DNA of 64,000 nt from Cytophaga sp. FL35 (GTDB taxonomy: Bacteria; Bacteroidota; Bacteroidia; Flavobacteriales; Flavobacteriaceae): NCBI RefSeq assembly GCF_014349235.1, contig NZ_JACSOH010000003.1, forward strand, positions 237,420 to 301,419, given 5' to 3'. Of this stretch, positions 33,856 to 41,898 are shown in pieces. Under the pieces are notes generated by a model. The model searched no databases, was not told the origin of the DNA, and was given only the letters and a program-made list of their open reading frames with translations. Position 1 is the first letter of the stretch, and each line of letters starts with the position of its first letter. The position numbers were made by a program, and so were the translations under genes.

Positions 33856-35367
33856 ATGGCCCAAAAAATAAGAGTACGCTTCGCCCCTAGCCCAACTGGG
33901 CCTTTGCATATTGGTGGTTTAAGAACTGCATTGTTCAACTATCTCTTTGCCAAGAAAAATGGAGGGGATTTTATTCTACGTATTGAGGATACAGACCAAA
34001 ACAGATTTGTTGAAGGTGCCGAAGATTATATTATAGCTTCTTTGAATTGGTGCAATATTCCGTTTGATGAGGGCCCGGGTAAGGATGGAGGATTTGGTCC
34101 ATACCGCCAAAGTGAACGAAAGCATCTATATAAAAAATATGCCGAGGATTTAATTGCGAATGGAAAGGCCTATTATGCCTTTGATACTCCCGATAGCTTG
34201 GACAGCCATAGAAAAGCACATGAGGCAGCAGGAAAAACATTTATTTACAACTGGCATAACCGCTTGAAGTTAGAAAATTCCCTGACTATATCCGAAGAGG
34301 AGCTAAAAGAAAAACTAGATTCCGGGCAGGATTATGTAATTCGTTTCCTGACACCTGAAAACAAGAAATTACAACTTCAGGATACTATACGCGGATCCAT
34401 TGAAATAGACACCAACACCCTTGATGACAAGGTTCTTTTTAAGAGCGATGGAATGCCTACCTATCACTTGGCTAATATAGTCGATGACCACTTAATGGAA
34501 ATCAGCCATGTTATCCGTGGTGAAGAATGGCTTCCTTCACTGGCCTTACATCAACAATTGTATGATGCCTTTGGATGGCAAGCGCCCCAATTTGCGCACC
34601 TCCCCTTGATAATGAAGCCAGTAGGAAAAGGTAAATTAAGCAAGCGTGATGGTGAAAAAATGGGCTTTCCCGTATTTCCATTGACTTGGAAAGAATCTAT
34701 TGGTTACCGGGAAGAAGGGTTCTTTCCAGAAGCTGTAGTCAACTTTTTGGCTCTTTTGGGGTGGAATCCTGGAACGGAACAAGAAATTTTTAGTCTGGAG
34801 GAGTTGGTCCAAGCTTTTTCCTTGGAGCGGGTAAATAAATCAGGGGCTCGATTTGACCCGGACAAGAACAAATGGTACAATCAGCATTACTTGCAGGAGG
34901 CATCCAACGCCAGCTTGGCAAATTCTTTTCAAGAACAGGTTTTAACCAAACAAAATTTGAAAACTGAATTTTCTATGAAATATGTAGAAAAAGTGGTTTC
35001 CCTCATTAAAGAAAGAGCCACCTTTGTGAGCGATTTTTGGGAGCTTTCAGACTATTTCTTTGTTTCTCCTAGTTCCTATGCCGAAAAGGCGGTAAAAAAG
35101 CAATGGAAAGAAGATACACCTAAAATTTTAAATGAAGTAAAGTCCTTGCTTGAAAACCAAGACAACTTTAGCTCCCAACATATAGAGGCTGTAGTCAAAG
35201 ACTGGATCAAAGAAAAAGAGCTTTCGTTTGGGAAAGTAATGCCGCCTTTGCGATTGGTAATTGTAGGTGATATGAAAGGACCTCACCTATTTGATATCAT
35301 GGCCATGATAGGAAAAAAGGAAAGTGTTGACAGAATCGAAAATGCCCTAGCAACCCTTTCCCAATAA
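33856..35367 (+). CDS. gltX: Glutamate--tRNA ligase
   Basis: A 503-residue class I aminoacyl-tRNA synthetase that charges tRNA-Glu. Seen: VRFAPSPTGPLHIGGLRTALF at residue 5 (the HIGH motif is HIGG), the KLSKRDG version of KMSKS near residue 263, and a C-terminal helical anticodon-binding region. The frame opens at 33814, but the 14 extra residues overlap the promoter box, so MAQKIRVRFAPSP is the start. Length is normal. A glutaminyl-tRNA synthetase gene lies 2.4 kb further on, so Gln-tRNA need not be made by amidation. Confidence 0.96.
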   Translation: MAQKIRVRFAPSPTGPLHIGGLRTALFNYLFAKKNGGDFILRIEDTDQNRFVEGAEDYIIASLNWCNIPFDEGPGKDGGFGPYRQSERKHLYKKYAEDLIANGKAYYAFDTPDSLDSHRKAHEAAGKTFIYNWHNRLKLENSLTISEEELKEKLDSGQDYVIRFLTPENKKLQLQDTIRGSIEIDTNTLDDKVLFKSDGMPTYHLANIVDDHLMEISHVIRGEEWLPSLALHQQLYDAFGWQAPQFAHLPLIMKPVGKGKLSKRDGEKMGFPVFPLTWKESIGYREEGFFPEAVVNFLALLGWNPGTEQEIFSLEELVQAFSLERVNKSGARFDPDKNKWYNQHYLQEASNASLANSFQEQVLTKQNLKTEFSMKYVEKVVSLIKERATFVSDFWELSDYFFVSPSSYAEKAVKKQWKEDTPKILNEVKSLLENQDNFSSQHIEAVVKDWIKEKELSFGKVMPPLRLVIVGDMKGPHLFDIMAMIGKKESVDRIENALATLSQ

Positions 35368-35421
35368 GGGTTACGGCGTTTTTTGTTTTTTGACCCTATT
35401 CCTTTGTTGTAACAAAAAGAG

Positions 35422-35448
35422 GACTTTACATACACATTAGGTAAAGTC
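35422..35448 (+). terminator. Hairpin between gltX and the SPFH gene, possible weak terminator
   Basis: An 8-bp perfect stem GACTTTAC/GTAAAGTC with an 11-base loop. The following sequence is only moderately T-rich, so termination would be weak. It could instead be a regulatory element for the SPFH gene. Confidence 0.4.
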
Positions 35449-35485
35449 TTACTATCTTCATTTGTACAACTAAAAACTTTATATC

Positions 35486-36418
35486 ATGGGTTCATACCTT
35501 TTAATTCCTATTCTATTTTTCGGACTCGTCATTCTGTTTTCCTCATTCTTCATAGTAAAACAGCAGACTGCAGTGGCTATTGAACGCTTTGGAAAATTTC
35601 AAAGCATACGCAGCTCCGGTCTTCAAATGAAAATTCCGCTAGTAGACCGAATTGCCGGTAGGCTAAGCTTAAAAATTCAGCAACTGGATGTTATTGTTGA
35701 GACCAAAACGCTGGATGATGTTTTTGTAAAACTAAAAATTTCAGTTCAGTACGTAGTGTTAAAAGACAAGGTCTACGAGGCATTCTACAAATTGGAATAC
35801 CCCCATGAACAGATAACTTCTTACGTATTTGATGTAGTGCGCGCCGAGGTTCCAAAAATGAAATTGGATGACGTTTTCGTAAAGAAGGATGACATCGCCA
35901 TAGCAGTGAAAACAGAACTTCAAGAGGCTATGTTTGAATATGGTTTTGACATCATCAAAACTCTGGTAACTGATATTGATCCAGATCCACAGGTTAAAAA
36001 TGCCATGAACCGAATTAATGCCTCCGAAAGGGAAAAAATTGCGGCACAATTTGAAGGGGACGCCGCACGTATCCTGATTGTTGAAAAAGCAAAGGCAGAA
36101 GCAGAAAGCAAGCGACTACAAGGACAAGGTATTGCCGACCAAAGAAGGGAAATTGCCCGTGGTCTGGAAGAATCGGTTGAAGTTTTGAACAAAGTTGGCA
36201 TCAACTCCCAAGAAGCATCTGCCCTTATCGTAGTTACACAGCACTATGATACCCTGCAAGCCATTGGTGAAGAAACCAATACCAATTTAATTCTTTTGCC
36301 TAATTCGCCACAAGCAGGAAGTGATATGCTAAACAATATGGTAGCCTCCTTCACTGCAAGTAATATGATCGGTGAAAAAATGAAAGAAACCAATAAGAAA
36401 AAGGGTCAAGACGACTAA
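35486..36418 (+). CDS. SPFH domain (slipin/stomatin-type) membrane protein
   Basis: A 310-residue protein with an N-terminal hydrophobic segment (about residues 4-25), a stomatin/prohibitin-type domain from KQQTAVAIERFGKFQSIRSSGLQMKIPLVDRI to about residue 190, and a helical region rich in Ala, Glu and Arg (about 190-245). SPFH proteins form large membrane rings linked to membrane organisation and protease control. No NfeD-type partner is adjacent. A bidirectional terminator follows, separating it from the convergent DUF6327 cassette. Confidence 0.9.
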   Translation: MGSYLLIPILFFGLVILFSSFFIVKQQTAVAIERFGKFQSIRSSGLQMKIPLVDRIAGRLSLKIQQLDVIVETKTLDDVFVKLKISVQYVVLKDKVYEAFYKLEYPHEQITSYVFDVVRAEVPKMKLDDVFVKKDDIAIAVKTELQEAMFEYGFDIIKTLVTDIDPDPQVKNAMNRINASEREKIAAQFEGDAARILIVEKAKAEAESKRLQGQGIADQRREIARGLEESVEVLNKVGINSQEASALIVVTQHYDTLQAIGEETNTNLILLPNSPQAGSDMLNNMVASFTASNMIGEKMKETNKKKGQDD

Positions 36419-36440
36419 AACATTGACTACTATCCATAAA

Positions 36441-36462
36441 AAAGCCCGGAAGACCGGGCTTT
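36441..36462. terminator. Bidirectional terminator
   Basis: A 9-bp stem AAAGCCCGG/CCGGGCTTT with an AAGA loop. An A run lies before it and a T-rich stretch after it. It lies between the convergent SPFH and DUF6327 genes. Confidence 0.85.
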
Positions 36463-36485
36463 CTCTTTATAAACAATTCTCTAAA

Positions 36486-36701
36486 CTAACTAAATTTCTT
36501 CATGACTTTTCCAGCAACAAAAGAGATGACAAGTTTTTGAATCACCCCTCCTATTCCACCTATTAAGTTTGTGGGATAAAAGCTAGCCTTGGTATTGTTA
36601 AAGTTCAGCTTTAAATTCTCCCTCTCAATATCTTGTTGGAGCTTTAAAATTTTTAGGTCTTGGTCTATTTCTTTAAAAGAGGTGTACTTTTTGGGAATCA
36701 T
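36486..36701 (-). CDS. DUF6327 family small protein
   Basis: A 71-residue protein that I recognise as the flavobacterial DUF6327 type. It has a helical, charged N-terminal half (YTSFKEIDQDLKILKLQQDIERE) and a C-terminal hydrophobic stretch (about residues 45-65) that may attach to the membrane. Function is unknown. It overlaps the preceding holin-like gene by 4 bases (ATGA) and closes a three-gene cassette. Confidence 0.75.
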   Translation of the reverse strand: MIPKKYTSFKEIDQDLKILKLQQDIERENLKLNFNNTKASFYPTNLIGGIGGVIQKLVISFVAGKVMKKFS

Positions 36702-37048
36702 ATCTCGTCAAAATAAAATTCAGAAAACTTTTTCAACAATGGTTTTTGAAGTTTATCCCTAAGCAAATACAGGATAACTCCAAATAAAATATAGCAACAA
36801 CCTATTGCCAAAAAACCGAGGGCTTCACTATTAAGGGCTTCGCCAACCCAGAAGGCGGCACTCGCCGATAAAAATAGAAGGGCTAGAACCAACATAGTCG
36901 AAACAGAAGCAATTTTGGCAAAAACCACAATTGCCTTCATCATCACCTTGAACCCCTTTAGTTTATAATACTTATGACTATTCTCTAAATAGGATTTTGC
37001 GCTTGCTTCCGCTTCGACTAGATTTTCCTTTATTTCTTCAAAAGCCAT
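36698..37048 (-). CDS. Phage-holin-like (holin superfamily III-type) membrane protein
   Basis: A 116-residue protein with two transmembrane helices (about residues 39-64 and 72-95) after a charged N-terminal helix. This resembles the Phage_holin_3_6 family, whose chromosomal members are not lytic and often occur with YtxH proteins. It starts 3 bases after the YtxH gene and overlaps the DUF6327 gene. There is no prophage around it. Its role is probably envelope stress or integrity, by context only. Confidence 0.75.
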   Translation of the reverse strand: MAFEEIKENLVEAEASAKSYLENSHKYYKLKGFKVMMKAIVVFAKIASVSTMLVLALLFLSASAAFWVGEALNSEALGFLAIGCCYILFGVILYLLRDKLQKPLLKKFSEFYFDEI

Positions 37049-37051
37049 ATA

Positions 37052-37381
37052 TTACTTTTGGAGTTGGGCATTCTTTTTTCTTAAGTCTTCCAACTTTTTC
37101 TCCAAGGTCATAATGATATCATCAGCCTTGTAGCTCATATTAGAAATGGTATCCTCCAGCTTTTGCTCAAAATCAACCTTTTTCTCTTCTGCCGTTTTAG
37201 TAAGCTCATCGGCAGCCTGACTAATTCTTTTGGTTAAATCTTCCTTAGTCTTGTTAGCATTCTTCTTTATTTTCTTTCTGGTTTTTTCTCCTTTGTCCGG
37301 GGCATATAATATTCCAGCACCGGCACCTATGATAGCTCCTGTTAAAACGGCCAATAAAACATTTCCACTATTGTTTGACAT
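37052..37381 (-). CDS. YtxH domain protein
   Basis: A 109-residue protein with an N-terminal glycine-rich hydrophobic helix (VLLAVLTGAIIGAGAGILYAP), the usual GEKTRKKIKK motif right after it and a long charged amphipathic coil. That is the YtxH plan, found in general-stress proteins. It is the first gene of the YtxH-holin-like-DUF6327 cassette. No full promoter box is found directly upstream, so a different sigma factor is possible; this is inference. Confidence 0.85.
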   Translation of the reverse strand: MSNNSGNVLLAVLTGAIIGAGAGILYAPDKGEKTRKKIKKNANKTKEDLTKRISQAADELTKTAEEKKVDFEQKLEDTISNMSYKADDIIMTLEKKLEDLRKKNAQLQK

Positions 37382-37732
37382 AATTGTTACTTTTTAGATG
37401 AATACTGATTTCACTTTAGGTATCAGTTACTTTAACCTTAAAGCACTAAATTATGACCGATGAATTGCAAGACTTGCCCCAATCGGAGTAAAAATTGACT
37501 TTAGCCAATAATTAAGAGGAATTTAACCGTTTTAAGCCCCTACAGAGAGGAAAAAGGAAACACTGATAAAAGAGTATTGCTGAATTTTATAAAACGCTCA
37601 AATCGCTTTAAAATAATCCATTTTCAATAGAAAACATCTATTTTTAAACATTTTTGTAATTATTTTAAACAATAATTAGAAAATCGTATTAGATATGTAT
37701 TTAGAAATAGTAAAACCTTATATCAATAAGTT
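37382..37732. other. 351-base gap between ytxH-type gene and glnS
   Basis: AT-rich. It must contain the YtxH promoter and any glnS terminator. I see no TAnnTTTG box facing the YtxH gene, no strong hairpin, no tRNA and no credible short gene. Confidence 0.45.
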
Positions 37733-39415
37733 CTACTTAGATTCTATTTTTGCCCACGTATCCCGTAATCCTACCGTCTTATTGAAAACAATTTTTTCGG
37801 TTGTTGAATCAGGATCTACACAAAAGTAGCCCATACGCTGAAATTGCATTCTATCACCAACCTCCACATCTTTTAAACCAGGTTCAACATAGGCCGTTAT
37901 GGTCTCCAAGGAATCTGGATTAAGGTAATCCATGAAATCCTTATCCTTTTGGGTGTCTGGACTTTCATGTGTAAATAGACGATCGTACAGACGAACCTCT
38001 GCTTCAAGCGCATGCTTAACGGATACCCAATGTAAGGTTCCTTTTACTTTTCTTAAGCTTTCTTCGGTTCCACTTCCGCTCTTACTTTTAGGATCATACG
38101 TACATTGCACCTCTATAATATTCCCTTCGGAATCTTTTGTGCAGCTTTCGGCCTTAATAATATAACCAGATTTAAGCCGTACCTCTCCTCCTATTTTTAA
38201 ACGGAAGAACTTACGGTTCGCTTCTTCCCTAAAATCTTCTTGTTCAATATAAATATCCCTAGATAATGGTATTTGTCTAGTACCTGCAGATTCATCCTCA
38301 GGGTTGTTCTCTATATCCAACCATTCCTCCTTGCCTTCCTCATAATTGGTAAGAACCACTTTAAGCGGATTCAATACCCCCATTACCCTGGGCGCGGTTT
38401 TATTTAGGTCTTCCCTAGCATGAAATTCCAACAAAGAGACATCGATAAGGTTCTCTCTTTTTGCTATACCGATGGTATCTGCAAAATTACGGATGGAATT
38501 AGGGGTGTAACCTCTCCTTCTCAATCCAGAAATTGTGGGCATACGCGGATCGTCCCAACCGTTCACGACTCCGGACTCGACCAACTGTAACAATTTTCTT
38601 TTGCTGACAACGGTATGACTTAAGTTTCTTCGGGCAAATTCGCGCTGTTTGGGCCTTAATTTATTGGACTCCACCACTTGGTCCAAAAACCAATCATACA
38701 ATTCCCTGTGCATTGCAAACTCCAATGTACATAAGGAATGTGAAACCTGCTCAATGTAATCACTTTCCCCATGGGTCCAATCATACATTGGATAAATACA
38801 CCAATCGGTATTAGTTCTGTGGTGAGCCTTATGTAACACTCGGTACATTATTGGGTCGCGCATCAACATATTTGAGGAAGTCATATCAATTTTAGCCCGC
38901 AGGACATGGGATCCTTCTTTATGCTTTCCTTCCTTCATCTCCAGAAAAAGGTCCATATTCTCCTCTACACTTCTATTTCTATAGGGGCTCTCGATTCCTG
39001 GTTGGGTTGGCGTTCCTTTTTGCGAAGCCATCTCCTCCGAAGACTGACTATCCACATACGCTTTTCCCTGATTAATTAGTACAACTGCCCAATCATAGAG
39101 TTGTTGGAAATAATCAGACGCATACCTTTCGGTATCCCATGTAAAACCTAACCATTCCACATCCCGTTTAATGGCATCTACATACTCCTGTTCCTCCTTT
39201 GCGGGATTGGTGTCATCAAACCTTAAATTAACAGGTGCATTGTATCGTAAACCCAGACCAAAATTGAGACATATGGAACTGGCATGACCAATATGCAAAT
39301 ATCCATTGGGTTCCGGAGGGAATCTAAAACGCAATTGTTCCTTGGAATAACCCTTTTTTAGGTCTTCTTCAATGATGTGTTCTATAAAATTTAAGGACTC
39401 TACAGCCTCTCCCAT
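37733..39415 (-). CDS. glnS: Glutamine--tRNA ligase
   Basis: A 560-residue class I synthetase that charges tRNA-Gln. Seen: RFPPEPNGYLHIGHASSICLNFG near residue 28 (HIGH motif), the acceptor-binding region TRPLHKAH-like segment (here MYRVLHKAHHRTNTDWCIYPMYDWTHG split over two lines of motif), the VVSKRKL version of KMSKS near residue 270 and a two-part beta-barrel anticodon-binding C-terminus. Length is typical. It is transcribed away from the sprCDBF operon, the two sharing a 217-base intergenic region. Confidence 0.95.
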   Translation of the reverse strand: MGEAVESLNFIEHIIEEDLKKGYSKEQLRFRFPPEPNGYLHIGHASSICLNFGLGLRYNAPVNLRFDDTNPAKEEQEYVDAIKRDVEWLGFTWDTERYASDYFQQLYDWAVVLINQGKAYVDSQSSEEMASQKGTPTQPGIESPYRNRSVEENMDLFLEMKEGKHKEGSHVLRAKIDMTSSNMLMRDPIMYRVLHKAHHRTNTDWCIYPMYDWTHGESDYIEQVSHSLCTLEFAMHRELYDWFLDQVVESNKLRPKQREFARRNLSHTVVSKRKLLQLVESGVVNGWDDPRMPTISGLRRRGYTPNSIRNFADTIGIAKRENLIDVSLLEFHAREDLNKTAPRVMGVLNPLKVVLTNYEEGKEEWLDIENNPEDESAGTRQIPLSRDIYIEQEDFREEANRKFFRLKIGGEVRLKSGYIIKAESCTKDSEGNIIEVQCTYDPKSKSGSGTEESLRKVKGTLHWVSVKHALEAEVRLYDRLFTHESPDTQKDKDFMDYLNPDSLETITAYVEPGLKDVEVGDRMQFQRMGYFCVDPDSTTEKIVFNKTVGLRDTWAKIESK

Positions 39416-39632
39416 AACAGAAAATTTAAAGCCACAAAGGTAGTTAAAATGCCAAAAAATTGGATAAAAGTTCTATTCAATCCTACAAAATACAAGGTTT
39501 TCACAACACAATTAGGGCTTGATACAACATTAAATTCCTCACGCGTGTATTAAGTAGCATATTTGTTTATCGTCGTTGTTCAAACCCCAAATCTGACATC
39601 GAACGTGTAGTAACCCAAAACTACCACTACTT

Positions 39633-41891
39633 ATGAAAAAAGCACTCTCTATCACTGGAACAACATTGGTCTTCGCATTTCTGCTTTTGGCCAATTCATC
39701 ACTGAACGCACAAACAATTGCACTACAGGCCCCAGAGCCTGCAGACAACCCCAACATTGGAGGTAACTCTCCATGGGACAGAGCTTGCGGATCCGCAAGT
39801 TTCAATGAATATTTTGTAACCATCAATTGGGTGGGAAGCACCAATTCCAACAATCAATTCATTTTGGAATTATCCGATGCCTCAGGTTCATTTGGATCTG
39901 CAACCACGCTATCAACGATAACGGACCAAAACAGCAACTCGGAATTTCTTACCAGTTTTTCACTGGGAACCAATATACAGGGAGACGGGTACAGGATGCG
40001 CGTACGTAGTACGAGTCCGGCATCTACGAGCCCGGCATCACCCGCCTATTCCATGTACTACTTGGGGCACACCACCAATTTACACATTAGCCCAGATGGT
40101 GATGGATCCACGCCCGGAACGCTTCAAGTTTGTGATGGCGGCAATGTAACACTAACAGTGGACAACATTCCGGCAAACGAGGTTGGTGCTTACCAATATG
40201 CTTGGTACAGAAGCGGAACTCCTATTGGTACCGGTCCAAGTATAGTGACCACTGGAAATGGCGAGTACTTCGTATTTATAGATTACGGCGATTGTACGGG
40301 TTCTGCGAATACAGAATCAAATCATATTATAATAAATACTGGTACCAGTACAGGAATTGCTGTTAATAATCAAGCCAACACGGCCTTATGTGAGGGCGAT
40401 GCTGCCCCGGCCCTAGAGGCAAATGTTCAAAATGGTTCCTATACCTATACATGGTACAAGGACGGAAATGTAGTAAGAACGGCCCAAGCAGGAGGATTTA
40501 GCTACACTATTGATACCGATGATCCCTCGTTTGCGGGAGATTATACAGTACAAATTCAAGGTGCGGGTATTTGTACGGAGACATCTGCTCCTGTTACCAT
40601 TACCAATGCAGGTTCGTTTAGTGTAAACAGAATAAACAACCAAAATGTGGTTGTATTACCAAGTCAATCAGAAGCATTAAGCGTTTCTACTGATGCCAAT
40701 AGCCCAACATACCAATGGTATAGAAATGGCATCGCCATCTCTGGAGCTACAAGCGGTTCATATAATGTAACCCAACAAGGAACTTATTACGCAGCGATAA
40801 CGCAAACAGGTGGAACCTGTTCTTCTACAACGATCAACTCTGAAGAAACAACAGTAGTTAGTCCGGCTGAATTCCGAATGGAAATTGATTATGCCACAGA
40901 ATATACCAGTTGTACCAACTCTAGTATGGTCCTAGAAACAGCTACTATTTACGCGGTCCTTGCCGATGGTACGGAATTGGACGTAACCGATGATGTTGCA
41001 TCGAGCTTTACCTACCAATGGCGTAAAGACGGTACAGCTATTTCTGGCGAAACGGCAAGATCTATAAGTCTTACTACCAATAATGAAAATGGCAATTACA
41101 GCGTTGATGGCTCTTTTGCCGGTATAGATACAACCTCCAACACCCTGCCTTTACAGTTGAGCGGAAGTGGCTCCTTAGTCATTTCGAGTTCTAGTACAGT
41201 TTATTGCAGTAGTGATGATAACATAAACATTTCAACCGAGACGGATTTAAGTGGAGAAACCTTTGGTTGGCAAAGGAATGGTACAACCATAAATTCTACT
41301 GATACCGTGTTGAATGTTTCAGAACCTGGTACTTACAGACTTGTGGTTCAGAAGGGAGAATGCCCAGTGATTTCCAATGAAATCTCAATAACACCTTTGG
41401 ACCCAGAGCTGATTACGCTTAGTGAGGATGGAGATGTAATTTTCCCTGAAGGAAGCTCTAAAACTGTCACCGCATCAGGTGGTACCGCATACCGTTGGTA
41501 TGATTCCAATAATAACGAAGTAAGTTCTACGGACTCCTACAGCTTTACTGCTGAGGGTACCTATACATTGGTTGCCACAATAGACAATTGCGAGATAGTA
41601 AGAACGATTACCGCAGATTACCTTGACCTATTTAATATACCAAACGTTATAACTCCTAATGGAGATGGAGCAAATGATCAATGGATTATACCCAACTCTT
41701 ACTCAAATAAATCAGACGTTAACGTAATTATTTATAATGCAAAAGGAAAAGAAGTTCTCAACGCCACCAACTACCAAAACAATTGGCCAGAGAGCTCTAC
41801 CAGCTTTTCCCAGCAGAACATGGTTTACTACTATGTAATAAAGAACGCTAATGAAACTTTAAAACAGGGAACCATAACCGTCATTAGATAA
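39633..41891 (+). CDS. sprC: SprC-like gliding motility protein with type B T9SS sorting domain
   Basis: A 752-residue secreted protein: signal peptide (to about residue 26, ending LNAQT), several Ig-like domains with short Cys-bearing strands (AWYRSG, TYTWYKDG, TYQWYRNG, TYQWRKDG), and a type B C-terminal domain (NVITPNGDGANDQW, VIIYNAKGKEV, YYYVIKNA). It is the first gene of a run matching the sprC-sprD-sprB-sprF operon of Flavobacterium johnsoniae, which is known to be needed for normal gliding. The sprC name rests on position and layout rather than on an alignment. SprD follows after 7 bases. No full promoter box was found in the upstream 217 bases. Confidence 0.78.
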   Translation: MKKALSITGTTLVFAFLLLANSSLNAQTIALQAPEPADNPNIGGNSPWDRACGSASFNEYFVTINWVGSTNSNNQFILELSDASGSFGSATTLSTITDQNSNSEFLTSFSLGTNIQGDGYRMRVRSTSPASTSPASPAYSMYYLGHTTNLHISPDGDGSTPGTLQVCDGGNVTLTVDNIPANEVGAYQYAWYRSGTPIGTGPSIVTTGNGEYFVFIDYGDCTGSANTESNHIIINTGTSTGIAVNNQANTALCEGDAAPALEANVQNGSYTYTWYKDGNVVRTAQAGGFSYTIDTDDPSFAGDYTVQIQGAGICTETSAPVTITNAGSFSVNRINNQNVVVLPSQSEALSVSTDANSPTYQWYRNGIAISGATSGSYNVTQQGTYYAAITQTGGTCSSTTINSEETTVVSPAEFRMEIDYATEYTSCTNSSMVLETATIYAVLADGTELDVTDDVASSFTYQWRKDGTAISGETARSISLTTNNENGNYSVDGSFAGIDTTSNTLPLQLSGSGSLVISSSSTVYCSSDDNINISTETDLSGETFGWQRNGTTINSTDTVLNVSEPGTYRLVVQKGECPVISNEISITPLDPELITLSEDGDVIFPEGSSKTVTASGGTAYRWYDSNNNEVSSTDSYSFTAEGTYTLVATIDNCEIVRTITADYLDLFNIPNVITPNGDGANDQWIIPNSYSNKSDVNVIIYNAKGKEVLNATNYQNNWPESSTSFSQQNMVYYYVIKNANETLKQGTITVIR

Positions 41892-41898
41892 CCAAATC

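Noticed and set aside
36698..37048. Remnant prophage suggested by a holin-like gene
   Set aside because: No endolysin, integrase or structural gene nearby; chromosomal holin-like genes beside YtxH are common in this group.
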